Shown: piece after piece, positions 1 through 8,165 of the stretch
Position numbering within the stretch: position 1 is the stretch's first letter
Layout of the letters: each line of letters starts with the position of its first letter
Assembly (NCBI RefSeq): GCF_003696215.1
Contig: NZ_RFFG01000035.1
Span: 19,238-83,237 of the forward strand
Direction of reading: 5' to 3'
From: Actinomadura harenae
GTDB taxonomy: Bacteria; Actinomycetota; Actinomycetes; Streptosporangiales; Streptosporangiaceae
Length of the DNA stretch: 64,000 nucleotides
Translations under genes and position numbers: made by a program
Notes under the pieces: generated by a model
What the model was told of the DNA's origin: nothing
Seen by the model: only the letters and a program-made list of their open reading frames with translations
Databases searched by the model: none

Positions 1-769
1 GACGCCGATGCTGCGGCCGGAACCGGGACCGCTGCGTAGTGCACCGGTGCCAGCGGGGCGGGGCCGAGGGATCGGTTCCCGCCCCGCTGGCGTTCGCGGT
101 GGTGCCCCCCGGCAGGGGCGGCCTGGTACCGGCCCGGCCCCGTGCGCGCGGCACACGCGTGGTACGCGTGCGGCGGGCGTGTCCTGCCGGTGGGAGGTGT
201 TCGTGCGCGTGTGGGGCGGGTCAGGGCCCCTGGTGGCCGGAGACCGGTGGTGTCCGGGCCCGTGTGCCTCAGGCCGCCGGGTCGGGGCGGCCCGGCGGGG
301 CGGTGTCGGCTCGGTGTTCGTGTGAGGCTGGGACTTGTCACCGCCCTGGTTCGCCCGCCCGCCCGCCCGTTCGCTCGTTCGGAGTGCCGGGCCGTGCGTG
401 GCTGTCGCCGGGCTGGATGAGGGTGGGCGACGGGGGATGGCGGGCGGGGAGCGGTGTCGGCGGGCGCATTGATCCGCCCGAACTCGTGTGCGCTACTGGG
501 GTCTGGTCGTCCGTAGAGGCGAGTCGGGAGCGCCTGCCGGTCCTCATCATGCCCTCCACCTGCATTGATGGGGAGTGCCGGGGATTCTTGTCATAGGGAG
601 AACCCCCAGGCCGGGGCCCAGCGGAAGGCCGTGGAGAAGACCTGGTGCGGATTCCGTACTGCAGCAGAACCGGACCTGGGCCCGGGACACGGCGCTGCTC
701 GGGGGAGCTACCAGGCGAGGCGGTGATGGTCGTCTGCCGTCCCGCCCGGTAGCCGAGAAGGGATTCTCG
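1..769. other. Region without a supported gene (left end, inside integrated element)
   Basis: I see no convincing coding region here. Open frames exist on both strands, but they are Arg/Gly/Pro-rich, overlap one another and lack ribosome binding sites, as expected for chance frames in GC-rich DNA. Around 350-385 there is a short run of CGCC-type repeats followed by TCGTTCG. No copy of the tRNA-Arg 3' end (the expected far attachment site) is visible, so the other end of the element must lie left of the window. Confidence 0.5.
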
Positions 770-1303
770 TTATGTCCGGTTGGTGGTGTTGGGGTTGGTG
801 ATCTCGTACGGGTTGAGGTCGCCTCGTGTGGAGGCGTCGTCGAGGTTGATCCAGAACACCCCGGGCTGATTGTCGTTGAGGTAGTCGATGTGCTGGAAGG
901 TGTCCCCCTTGCGCCATGCCCGCTCGGTAAAGATGTGGGCGGGGAACAGGTAGACCTTGGCCGCGGCGGTGTCGGCGGCCAGGCGGTGCTCGGTGATGGG
1001 GTACTGGACGGGTTCCCGGGTTGCCGGGTAGAGGATCAGCGCCGCCCAGGGCAGGCGGGCCGACCAGGCGCGGGCGTTGGCGGTCAGGCCGGGCCGGAAG
1101 GGCAGAACGCCGACCTGCCCCTCGTGCAGGTCCAGGACGGTGCCCGCGTCGTCGGGCGACAGTAGCGAGGCCAACGCGTACGGGTCGACCAGGTCCCAGA
1201 CCCTGCGCGCCATGTTCACCGTCACGCCCCGAGCGCTCCTCTTGGCGGTGGACGGGGCGGCCCGACGCCCGGCGGGCGGGATGCTGTGGTCGTGGTGAGT
1301 CAT
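770..1303 (-). CDS. Hypothetical protein of the integrated element, 177 aa
   Basis: I do not recognise a family. The ATG start at 1303 was chosen because it follows an AAAGGG ribosome binding site at 7-8 nt; a longer frame reaching to 1429 lacks one. The protein has a basic, disordered N-terminus (about residues 1-30) and then a compact, compositionally normal domain with many aromatic residues (WSARLPWAALILYP, FPAHIFTERAW, PGVFWINLDD). That argues for a real folded protein rather than a shadow frame. No membrane segment or metal motif is visible. It lies alone upstream of xis-int in opposite orientation, so it is probably cargo of the element. Function unknown. Confidence 0.6.
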   Translation of the reverse strand: MTHHDHSIPPAGRRAAPSTAKRSARGVTVNMARRVWDLVDPYALASLLSPDDAGTVLDLHEGQVGVLPFRPGLTANARAWSARLPWAALILYPATREPVQYPITEHRLAADTAAAKVYLFPAHIFTERAWRKGDTFQHIDYLNDNQPGVFWINLDDASTRGDLNPYEITNPNTTNRT

Positions 1304-1431
1304 GCCGGTGCCCTTTCGATCGTCTGACGCCAGACAGCCACGGCCCCGGCCCGGGGCCCATGACGGGCCTTGGGCGGGTGCGGGCGGTCCGCACGTCATG
1401 CGTGTCCGGTCCCGGACGGGACCGGGCATGC

Positions 1432-1467
1432 ATGCACCCGCACCTCGGTGAACAAGGACAAGCCCGC
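1432..1467 (+). repeat. Inverted 36-bp repeat, copy A
   Basis: Starts ATGCACCC and ends CAAGGACAAGCCCGC. The partner is at 2163-2198 on the other strand, with 6 differences in 36. The mismatches cluster in the middle, leaving the ends conserved, which looks like constrained sequence rather than chance. Confidence 0.6.
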
Positions 1468-2162
1468 GTGTTGATGCGATTGCAGCTCTGGTGGAGTCGC
1501 CCGGCCTCGCTCACGACGCCGACGGGGGCGGAGCAGGCGGCGCAGATGGTGGGTGCTCTGACGGAGGTGCGCCACGGTGGTGCGGGTGGTGGGTGCTCTG
1601 GGCGGGCTTGCTCCAAGGTGGCGCGGACGGGGCCAGAGCGGTTCAGGGTGATGGGCCGGGTCGGCCGAGGCTGGTGCGCGGGGTAGGTGTGGTGGGTGGT
1701 CGTGTTCCACCCCGGGCTGAGCGGACTGGTTCGCCAGTGGCCGAACGGGTGCCGCCACGCCAGAGTCCGCCCGGCCGCTCCCACAGGCCAGGAAACGAAC
1801 AGGCGGGGTCTGCACGCCAGGACAAACAAGTCCGGTCCTGCCCCATGAAACCGAACCACCACCAACGCCTACTACAGCGGTGATGCCCTCAGACGGCTCC
1901 CGGTATCGGCTCGGTTTGATTCGACTCCGAGGCATGTGAGCCCAGGTCACATCCGGGCTCAGGACTCATCCGGCGTCTGTGGCCGCCCATGAACCGCCAG
2001 AGATCAGCCATTGACCGCCAGACCGTGCCGGATGCCAACTGGTCGGCGCCCCGGACCTTTACCTTTCCGGGTGTCCAATCGCTGGTCGGATCGGCCTTCT
2101 CTGCGGGTGAAGGAGGTTGGCAGGTCGCTGGCACCTGCGCCGCCCTCGACGAGGTGATCGGG

Positions 2163-2198
2163 GCGGGCTTGACCTTGATCGGGGAGGTGAGGGTGCAT
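2163..2198 (-). repeat. Inverted 36-bp repeat, copy B
   Basis: Reverse-strand partner of the copy at 1432-1467. On the minus strand it reads ATGCACCC to CAAGGTCAAGCCCGC. It lies about 110 bp upstream of the xis start, so a role in control of xis-int, or as a binding site for an element-encoded protein, is possible but unproven. Confidence 0.6.
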
Positions 2199-2306
2199 CC
2201 ACGGATGCTCACCAGCACCCAACGGTCCCGACGATCGCCGGATCGTTCCCGCCACGCGCAATCGCCTTCTCCGTCTCCCAGAGTCGTCTCACGCGAAGGA
2301 TGTTCT

Positions 2307-2711
2307 GTGCCCGAACACACCACCGAACAGACCACTGACCGTGTCTCCAGCACACTCGCCGCAAGGGGCCGCCGCCCCCATCGGCGACCCGCGGCCGCGT
2401 CCCCTGCACGCCCGCGTCGCGGACCGGCTCCGCGACGGGGCGAGCCGACTCTGCGCCGGGGACTGACAGCCGAGCAGATCAGTGACCTGCCCGCCAGCAT
2501 CGACCTGGTCACCGCCGCCCGTGCGCTGGGTGTGGGCCGTACCAAGGCGTATGAGCTCGCCCGGACCGGCCGGTTCCCGTGTGCGGTCTGGAAGGTCGGC
2601 CGTTCCTACCGGGTCCGCACCAGCGACCTTCAGACCTTCCTCGGCCTCACCACCGCCCCCACCCCGCCCCAGCCGCAGCCGCAGCCGGGCTCGCGCCGGA
2701 AGGAGGGATGA
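2307..2711 (+). CDS. xis: Excisionase-like helix-turn-helix protein, 134 aa
   Basis: Small DNA-binding protein of the MerR/excisionase fold (helix_turn_helix_17 type), expected to bend DNA at the attachment site and steer the integrase towards excision. The conserved block is near residues 57-105 (IDLVTAARALGVGRTKAYEL, then VGRSYRV), the usual pattern for Xis proteins of actinomycete integrative elements. The N-terminus is a basic, probably disordered extension. I chose GTG 2307 because GAAGGA lies about 7 nt upstream; the open frame runs further 5' without a better site. Its stop is 1 nt from the int start, so the two genes are surely co-translated. Confidence 0.85.
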   Translation: MPEHTTEQTTDRVSSTLAARGRRPHRRPAAASPARPRRGPAPRRGEPTLRRGLTAEQISDLPASIDLVTAARALGVGRTKAYELARTGRFPCAVWKVGRSYRVRTSDLQTFLGLTTAPTPPQPQPQPGSRRKEG

Positions 2712-2712
2712 G

Positions 2713-4263
2713 GTGGCCGCGACCGGAAGCACCTTCAAATCCTGCGGCTGCCGCAGCGAAGACGGCACAAAACTCGGCCGCAAATGCCCCAAGCTGTTCC
2801 GCGCCGACGGCCGATGGAGCCCGACCCACGGCAAGTGGAACTACCAGCTGGAGATGCCCCGTCATGCCGATGGCGCCCGGCGCGGTCCGCTGCGCCGCTC
2901 CGGCTACGCCAGCCAGGCCGACGCCGAGGCCGAGATGAACCAGGCCCGGGAACTCCTCGGCATCGCCGGCGAGGACGAGACGATCCGGATCCAGATCGCC
3001 GACCTGATCCAGGCGACGATCAAGGAGACCCGGCAGCTCCCGGACCCCGAGCAGGTGCGTCGCAAGCACCGCACCGGCCAGGAGCTCGGCTCCTCGATCA
3101 CCGTGGGCGAGTTCCTCGACCAGTGGCTTACTGGGCGTAAGGGACTTCGGGACGGGACTCGCCGCGGTTACGCCGGGCACATCCGCCTCTACCTCAAACC
3201 CCACCTCGGGCATCTCGACCTGGACAAGCTGCGGGTCGCGCATGTGGACCACCTGTTCGAGGCCATCGACGACCACAACGAGCTGATCACCCGCGCCCGC
3301 GAGTTCGGTGATCCGGACCTGCTCGACCGGGTGAAGGGACGGCGGGTGGTGGGCGCGGCGACCAAGCAGCGCATCCGCGCCACCCTGCGCGCCGCGTTGA
3401 ACAAGGCGGTCAAGGAGCGTCGGATCGAGGTGAACGTCGCCGCTTTGGTGGAGCTGCCGTCCGGCAAAGCGCCCAAGGCGCTGGTGTGGACCGAAGAGCG
3501 GGTCACCCAGTGGCGCAAGGACCTGGTCACCTACACCACCGAGGTCAACGCACGCCGCAAGCGACTGCGGACGAGGAACCCCACCCGCCACGACACTCAG
3601 CTCAACCGGATCGACGCCTACATCGGCGCGCCTCGGCCTTCGCCGGTGATGGTGTGGACCCCGGCCCAGACCAGGACGTTCCTGGAGCGCGCCGAAGCCC
3701 ACCCGTGGTACGCCCTGTACTACGTGATCGCCTTCCGCGGCCTGCGGCGCGGAGAGGCGTGCGGGTTGCACTGGTCCGATGTGGATCTGGACAAGCGCAC
3801 CGTCACAGTCCGCTGGCAGATCCTGCAGCTGGGAAGCGAATCGGTCGGGGGCGAGCCGAAGTCGGAGGCGGGCGAGGCGACCATCACCCTGGACACCTCC
3901 ACCATCGCGGTCCTGCGCGCACGCAAGGCCCAGCAGAACACCGACCGTCTGGCCGCCGGGCAGGACTGGCATGACACCGGCCTGGTGTTCACCGACGAGT
4001 TCGGGCGGGCGCTGGTCCCGAACAAGGTCACCGACCAGTTCGAGCTGCTGGCCATGGAGGCCGGGCTGCCGCCGGTCCGACTGCATGACCTGCGGCACGG
4101 CGCGGCCTCGTTCCTGCTCGCCGCAGGGCACGACATGAAGGTCGTCCAGGAGACCTTGCGGTTGTCGTCGATCACGATCGCCGCCGACACCTACACCAGC
4201 CTGCTCCCACAGCTCGCGCACAAGTCCGCCGAAGACGCCGCCGCCATCATCCTCAACGCGTAA
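2713..4263 (+). CDS. int: Tyrosine recombinase (site-specific integrase), 516 aa
   Basis: Integrase of an AICE- or prophage-like element, acting at the adjacent tRNA-Arg gene. GTG 2713 follows GGAGGG and starts 1 nt after the xis stop. It has an N-terminal arm-binding region with a short Cys pair (CGC), a SAM-like core-binding domain (about 125-200), and a C-terminal catalytic domain from about 310. Catalytic residues are seen as Arg345 (FRGLRRGE), His458 and Arg461 (HDLRHG), and Tyr494 (DTYTSL). Where most relatives have LGH between the second Arg and the Tyr, this protein has LRL, so the usual His/Trp is absent. The length is normal for the pSAM2-like group. A strong terminator follows. Confidence 0.95.
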   Translation: MAATGSTFKSCGCRSEDGTKLGRKCPKLFRADGRWSPTHGKWNYQLEMPRHADGARRGPLRRSGYASQADAEAEMNQARELLGIAGEDETIRIQIADLIQATIKETRQLPDPEQVRRKHRTGQELGSSITVGEFLDQWLTGRKGLRDGTRRGYAGHIRLYLKPHLGHLDLDKLRVAHVDHLFEAIDDHNELITRAREFGDPDLLDRVKGRRVVGAATKQRIRATLRAALNKAVKERRIEVNVAALVELPSGKAPKALVWTEERVTQWRKDLVTYTTEVNARRKRLRTRNPTRHDTQLNRIDAYIGAPRPSPVMVWTPAQTRTFLERAEAHPWYALYYVIAFRGLRRGEACGLHWSDVDLDKRTVTVRWQILQLGSESVGGEPKSEAGEATITLDTSTIAVLRARKAQQNTDRLAAGQDWHDTGLVFTDEFGRALVPNKVTDQFELLAMEAGLPPVRLHDLRHGAASFLLAAGHDMKVVQETLRLSSITIAADTYTSLLPQLAHKSAEDAAAIILNA

Positions 4264-4307
4264 CCGGGCCGCGCCTGTGTGCATGGCGTGACCCGACCGC
4301 CCGTCAA

Positions 4308-4352
4308 CCCGTCGGCCCCGCTGGGACGTGCCGTCCCGGCGGGGCCGACGGG
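4308..4352 (+). terminator. Strong intrinsic terminator after int
   Basis: The 14-nt arms CCCGTCGGCCCCGC and GCGGGGCCGACGGG pair perfectly. They enclose a second stem, GGGACG-TGC-CGTCCC, making a roughly 20-bp hairpin with a tiny loop. No long T run follows, which is usual in actinomycetes. It isolates xis-int from the chromosome side. Confidence 0.85.
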
Positions 4353-4500
4353 CGTTTACGCGACCGAACGCGTGGGGGTGGGGTTCGGGTTTCCCGCCGG
4401 GCCCATCGGACGGGCCTACGGGCGTGGGGCGGCGTGGCGGGTCGCGTGGGTGGCATGGGTCACAGCGGGTGCGGTCGGGGGCGTTGGGGGCCGCTGTGCG

Positions 4501-4530
4501 ACCACGGAGCAACCACGGAGCAACCATGGG
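4501..4530 (+). repeat. Tandem 11-bp direct repeats near the attachment site
   Basis: ACCACGGAGCA occurs twice back to back (4501-4511, 4512-4522), followed by a partial third copy (ACCATGGGG). The repeats lie about 70 bp from the tRNA 3' end, between int and the tRNA. This is where tyrosine integrases have arm-type binding sites, so that is my inferred role. Confidence 0.55.
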
Positions 4531-4599
4531 GACGAAACGGGGTAAGCCCGGCGGGAGTTGATCTTGACCGTGGTGGGGTTTTCGCAGGTCAGTGGGTGG

Positions 4600-4673
4600 C
4601 GCGCCCAGAGGGATTCGAACCCCCGACCGGCAGATTAGAAGTCTGCTGCTCTATCCGGCTGAGCTATGGGCGC
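4600..4673 (-). tRNA. tRNA-Arg (anticodon TCT), probable integration site
   Basis: On the minus strand the cloverleaf is complete. The acceptor arms are GCGCCCA and TGGGCGC with discriminator G, the D arm contains AGCTCAGCCGGATAGAGC, the anticodon arm is CAGACTTCTAATCTG, and the T arm contains GGTTCGAATCC. The anticodon TCT reads AGA. CCA appears to be encoded (4597-4599). The 3' end points at the integrase gene 337 bp away. This is the standard layout of an element integrated in a tRNA 3' end, with the gene regenerated by the element or the host copy. Confidence 0.96.
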
Positions 4674-4801
4674 TTGTGAGAGAGGAGTCTAGAGCGAGGC
4701 GGGGTGTGTTCGCACTGTCGGGCCAGGGGGTGTGGTCAGGTTGGGGGGTTCGGCGGGTGGGCGGCGCTGGGACGTGCGGGAAGGTCATATCGTTCTGGTT
4801 T

Positions 4802-5593
4802 GTGGTGCTGGAGATCGAGGTGCCGCTCGCGGGCGGGGACGTCACCGAGGGCGTGGTGCGTGCCGGGGAGACGGTGCGGCGGGTGATGGGGGCGCACAGT
4901 CCGGCGGTGCACGGGCTGCTGCGGCATCTGGAGGCCGTGGGGTTCGACGGGGCTCCGCGGATGCTCGGGGTGGACGAGCGGGGCCGGGAGATCTTGAGCT
5001 GGGTGGACGGGGAGTGCCCGCGTTCACCGCTGCCGGCGTGGGCTGTTGGTGATGAGGCGTTGGCGGGCGTTGGGGCGTTGCTTCGGCGGTATCACGAGGC
5101 TGTTCGGTCGTATGGGACTCGGGTAGAGGATCCGTGGGACTCGGTGGCGTCGAACTTCGATGGGCCGGCCGAGGTGATCGGGCATTGTGATGTGACGCCC
5201 GAGAACGTGGTGTTCCGTGGCGGGGTGCCGGTGGCGTTGATCGACTTCGATCTCGCGCGGCCCACGACGCGGATGTACGACGTGGTGACGGCGTTGCGGC
5301 ACTGGGCGCCGATCGCGGATCCGGCGGATCGGGACGATCTGCTGTACGACGTGGACGCTGGGCGGCGGATGCGGATCTTCGCGGACGCGTACGGGTTGTC
5401 TGCGGGGGAGCGGCGTGAGCTGCTGCCCGCGGCGCGGGTGCGGTTCGAGCGGTCGTACCGGGCGATGAAGCGGCGTGCCGAGGGCGGGGGAGCCTGGGCG
5501 CGGCTGTGGCGCGGGGGCGCGGGCGGGCGCATCCGGCGGGCTCAGGACTGGCTGGACACTCATTGGGACGAACTTGATGCGCATCTCGTCTAG
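4802..5593 (+). CDS. Aminoglycoside-phosphotransferase-family kinase, about 263 aa
   Basis: Protein-kinase-like fold of the APH/choline-kinase type; the small-molecule substrate is unknown. The Brenner motif is seen as H128-C-D130-VTPEN135, with the metal-binding acid in LIDFDLARP (D148/D150). The N-lobe is short and a glycine loop is not obvious. The start is uncertain: GTG 4802 or 4805 begins the conserved part, but the nearest purine-rich site (GGGAAGG, 4778-4784) is 17 nt away. The longer frame running up through the tRNA gene is not credible. It overlaps cobD by 17 bp, so it may be co-transcribed with the cobalamin genes, though nothing ties its substrate to that pathway. Confidence 0.8.
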   Translation: MVLEIEVPLAGGDVTEGVVRAGETVRRVMGAHSPAVHGLLRHLEAVGFDGAPRMLGVDERGREILSWVDGECPRSPLPAWAVGDEALAGVGALLRRYHEAVRSYGTRVEDPWDSVASNFDGPAEVIGHCDVTPENVVFRGGVPVALIDFDLARPTTRMYDVVTALRHWAPIADPADRDDLLYDVDAGRRMRIFADAYGLSAGERRELLPAARVRFERSYRAMKRRAEGGGAWARLWRGGAGGRIRRAQDWLDTHWDELDAHLV

Positions 5594-6521
5594 GGCCGTG
5601 GGGCTGCTCGCGGGCGTGGCACTGGACGCTCTGGTGGGTGATCCCCGGCGTGGGCATCCGGTGGCGGCGTTCGGGCGTGTGGCGTCGGGTTTGGAGAAGA
5701 AGGTGTACGCCGACTCTCGTGCGCGCGGGGTGGCGTACACGGCGGTGCTGGTGGGCGGGACGCTCGCCGGGGGCGTTGTGGTGGAGCGGGCCGTCCGGGG
5801 GCGGCCGCTCGTGCGCGCGGGGGTGACGGCGCTCGCGACGTGGGCGGTTCTCGGCGGGACGTCCCTGGGACGTGAGGGACGCGTCATGAGCGGGTTCCTC
5901 GAGGACGGTGACATCGAGGCGGCGCGGGGGCGGCTCGGGCATCTGTGCGCACGGGATCCGGCCGGGCTCGGCGCGGACGAGCTGGCGCGGGCGACGGTGG
6001 AGTCGGTGGCGGAGAACACGTCGGACGCGTCCATCGCGCCGTTGGTGTGGGGCGCGGTCGGCGGGGTCCCGGGGCTGCTGGCGTACCGGGCCGCGAACAC
6101 CCTGGACGCGATGGTCGGGTACCGCAGTCCGCGTTATGAGCGGTTCGGGTGGGCGTCGGCGCGGTTCGACGACGCGGTGAATCTTGTGCCGGCGCGGTTG
6201 ACCGGGCTGCTGGTGGTGGCGGTCGCGCCGCGGGGACGGCGGTCCGAGGCGTGGCGGGTGCTGCGGCGGGACGGCGCGTCCCACCCGAGTCCGAACGCGG
6301 GGCGGTGCGAGTCCGCGTTCGCCGGTGCCCTGGACGTCCGGCTGGGCGGGGCCAACGCGTATGGCGGGCAGGTCGAGAAGCGTCCTGAGCTGGGTGACGG
6401 GCGGTCGCCGGAGGTCGCGGACATCCGGCGCGCGGTGCGGTTGTCCAGGCGGGTGACCGTGGCGGCGGCGGTTGTGTGCGCGGCCCTCGCGGGCGCGCGG
6501 GATCGGAAGGTGCGTCGATGA
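5577..6521 (+). CDS. cobD: Adenosylcobinamide-phosphate synthase CobD/CbiB, 314 aa
   Basis: Integral membrane enzyme that amidates adenosylcobyric acid with aminopropanol phosphate to give adenosylcobinamide phosphate, in the late cobalamin pathway. Family landmarks are DPRRGHPVAAFG near residue 17, the ATVESVAENTSDASIAPL block, and several hydrophobic segments, with GRCESAFAGALDVRLGG towards the C-terminus. The length fits the family. ATG 5577 overlaps the phosphotransferase stop, and its own stop overlaps the cobQ start as ATGA. No cobalamin riboswitch is visible upstream of this operon, unlike the two other cobalamin loci in the window. Confidence 0.93.
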   Translation: MRISSRAVGLLAGVALDALVGDPRRGHPVAAFGRVASGLEKKVYADSRARGVAYTAVLVGGTLAGGVVVERAVRGRPLVRAGVTALATWAVLGGTSLGREGRVMSGFLEDGDIEAARGRLGHLCARDPAGLGADELARATVESVAENTSDASIAPLVWGAVGGVPGLLAYRAANTLDAMVGYRSPRYERFGWASARFDDAVNLVPARLTGLLVVAVAPRGRRSEAWRVLRRDGASHPSPNAGRCESAFAGALDVRLGGANAYGGQVEKRPELGDGRSPEVADIRRAVRLSRRVTVAAAVVCAALAGARDRKVRR

Positions 6522-8053
6522 GGCGTGGCAGGGCGTTGCTGGTGGCCGGGACGACGTCGGACGCGGGGAAGAGCGTCCTGACGGCGGGGCTGTGCCGGTG
6601 GCTGGCGCGGAAGGGCGTGCGGGTCGCGCCGTTCAAGGCGCAGAACATGTCGCTGAACTCGATGGTGACGGCGGACGGCGCGGAGATCGGGCGGGCGCAG
6701 TACACGCAGGCGCTCGCGGCGGGGGTCGAGCCGTCCGCGCTGATGAACCCGGTGCTGCTGAAGCCGGGGAGCGACCGGCGGAGCCAGATCGTGCTGCTCG
6801 GGCGTCCGGTCGCGGAGGTGGACGCGCTGGAGTACGGCGCGCACAAGGAGCGGCTGCGGGAGGTCGTCCTCGACAGCCTGGCCGAGCTGCGGGCCGCGCA
6901 CGACGTGGTGGTCTGCGAGGGGGCGGGGAGCCCGGCGGAGATCAACCTGCGGCGCGGCGACCTGGCGAACATGGGGCTCGCGCGGGCCGCGGACCTGCCG
7001 GTGATCGTGGTCGGGGACATCGACCGGGGCGGGGTGTTCGCGTCCCTGTTCGGGACGGTCGCGCTGCTGGAGCCCGCGGATCAGGCGCTGGTCGCCGGGT
7101 TCGTGATCAACAAGTTCCGGGGCGCGGAGGAACTGCTCGCGCCCGGGCTGGCGCAGCTGGAGGCGCTGACGGGCCGTCCGACGCTGGGCGTGCTGCCGTG
7201 GACGCCGGGCCTGAACCTGGACGCCGAGGACTCGCTGGCCCTGGACGGCCCGCGCGCGCAGGCCGCGCCGCCGGTCGGGCGGGAGACGCTGCGGGTGGCG
7301 GTCGTCCGGGTGCCGCGCATCTCCAACTTCACCGACGTGGACGCGCTGACCTGCGAACCCGGGGTGGTCGTCCGGTATGTGACGACGCCGGGGGAGCTCG
7401 CGGACGCGGACCTGGTGATTCTGCCGGGTTCGCGCGCGACGGTCGCCGACCTCGCGTGGCTGCGCGAACGTGGTCTCGCGGACGCGATCGTCGCGCGCGC
7501 GCACGAGGGCAGGCCCGTCCTCGGGATCTGCGGCGGGCACCAGATGCTCGCCCGGACGATCGAGGACGAGTACGAGTCGGGCGCCGGCACGGTCGAGGGT
7601 CTCGGCGTCCTCCCGACGCGGGTGCGTTTCGGCCCGGACAAGATGCTCGGACGGCCGTCCGGTACGGCTTACGGACAGCCCGTCCAGGCGTACGAGATCC
7701 ACCACGGCATCGTCGAGCCGGAGGGCGGCGAGCCGTTCCTCGACGGCTGCCGTGTGGGCGCCGTGTACGGCACGACCTGGCATGGCGCGCTGGAGAGCGA
7801 CGGGTTCCGGCGGGCGTTCCTCGCCGACGTCGCCGCGCGCGCTGGGCGGGCCTTCACGCCCGCGCCGGACGTCTCGTTCGCCGCGCTCCGCGAGGCCGCT
7901 CTCGACACGGTCGCCGACCTCGTCGACGCGCATCTCGACACCGCCGCGATCGAGGCGCTCATCGAGGGCGGCGCCCCGGCGGGGCTGCCTCTCGTCCCGC
8001 CCGGCGGCCCGCCCGCCGTGCCCGCCGCGCGGACGGCGGCGGGACACGCCTGA
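6518..8053 (+). CDS. cobQ: Cobyric acid synthase CobQ/CbiP, 511 aa
   Basis: Glutamine amidotransferase that amidates positions b, d, e and g of adenosylcobyrinic acid a,c-diamide using ATP and glutamine. The N-terminal DTB-synthetase-like ATPase domain shows the P-loop GTTSDAGKS (residues 10-18) and the KAQNMSLNSMV block. The C-terminal class I GATase domain has the nucleophile Cys338 in GICGGHQML and a C-terminal EIHHG. Start ATG 6518 is within the cobD stop (ATGA) with GGAAGG 7 nt upstream. The last codons fall in a 30-bp tandem duplication that also copies the stop region. Confidence 0.96.
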   Translation: MRRGRALLVAGTTSDAGKSVLTAGLCRWLARKGVRVAPFKAQNMSLNSMVTADGAEIGRAQYTQALAAGVEPSALMNPVLLKPGSDRRSQIVLLGRPVAEVDALEYGAHKERLREVVLDSLAELRAAHDVVVCEGAGSPAEINLRRGDLANMGLARAADLPVIVVGDIDRGGVFASLFGTVALLEPADQALVAGFVINKFRGAEELLAPGLAQLEALTGRPTLGVLPWTPGLNLDAEDSLALDGPRAQAAPPVGRETLRVAVVRVPRISNFTDVDALTCEPGVVVRYVTTPGELADADLVILPGSRATVADLAWLRERGLADAIVARAHEGRPVLGICGGHQMLARTIEDEYESGAGTVEGLGVLPTRVRFGPDKMLGRPSGTAYGQPVQAYEIHHGIVEPEGGEPFLDGCRVGAVYGTTWHGALESDGFRRAFLADVAARAGRAFTPAPDVSFAALREAALDTVADLVDAHLDTAAIEALIEGGAPAGLPLVPPGGPPAVPAARTAAGHA

Positions 8054-8100
8054 GGGCCGCCCGCCCTGGCGGGACACGCGTGAGGGCCGCCCGCCGGGGC
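8041..8100 (+). repeat. Tandem 30-bp duplication over the cobQ stop
   Basis: Two adjacent 30-bp units (8041-8070, 8071-8100) both begin GGGACACGC and contain TGAGGGCCGCCCGCC; three positions differ. The first unit holds the actual stop codon of cobQ. This is a recent slippage-type duplication with no sign of function. Confidence 0.85.
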
Positions 8101-8165
8101 GGGCGTCCCGGTAAGGTGATCGACTTGCGTACCCCGCCCATCCCGCCGTGCAAGGAGGTTCGCCG

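Larger units (their letters stand above)
1304..2306. other. Gene-poor 1-kb stretch carrying an inverted 36-bp repeat
   Basis: No gene is supported between the hypothetical gene and xis. The stretch holds two 36-bp copies in opposite orientation, at 1432-1467 (plus) and 2163-2198 (minus), identical at 30 of 36 positions by my count. Both begin ATGCACCC and end CAAGCCCGC. Each could encode a short peptide starting MHPHL, but neither has a clear ribosome binding site. The stretch may hold the control or replication region of the element; that is inference from its place. Confidence 0.5.

Noticed and set aside
708..1950. Long minus-strand frames around the hypothetical gene (to 1865 and to 1950)
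   Set aside because: Arg/Pro/His-rich sequence, overlapping the better-supported 770-1303 gene in other frames, and lacking start signals.
4592..4801. In-frame extension of the phosphotransferase through the tRNA (peptide containing GIRTPDRQIRS)
   Set aside because: This is the well-known spurious translation of the antisense of a tRNA; the cloverleaf explains the sequence.
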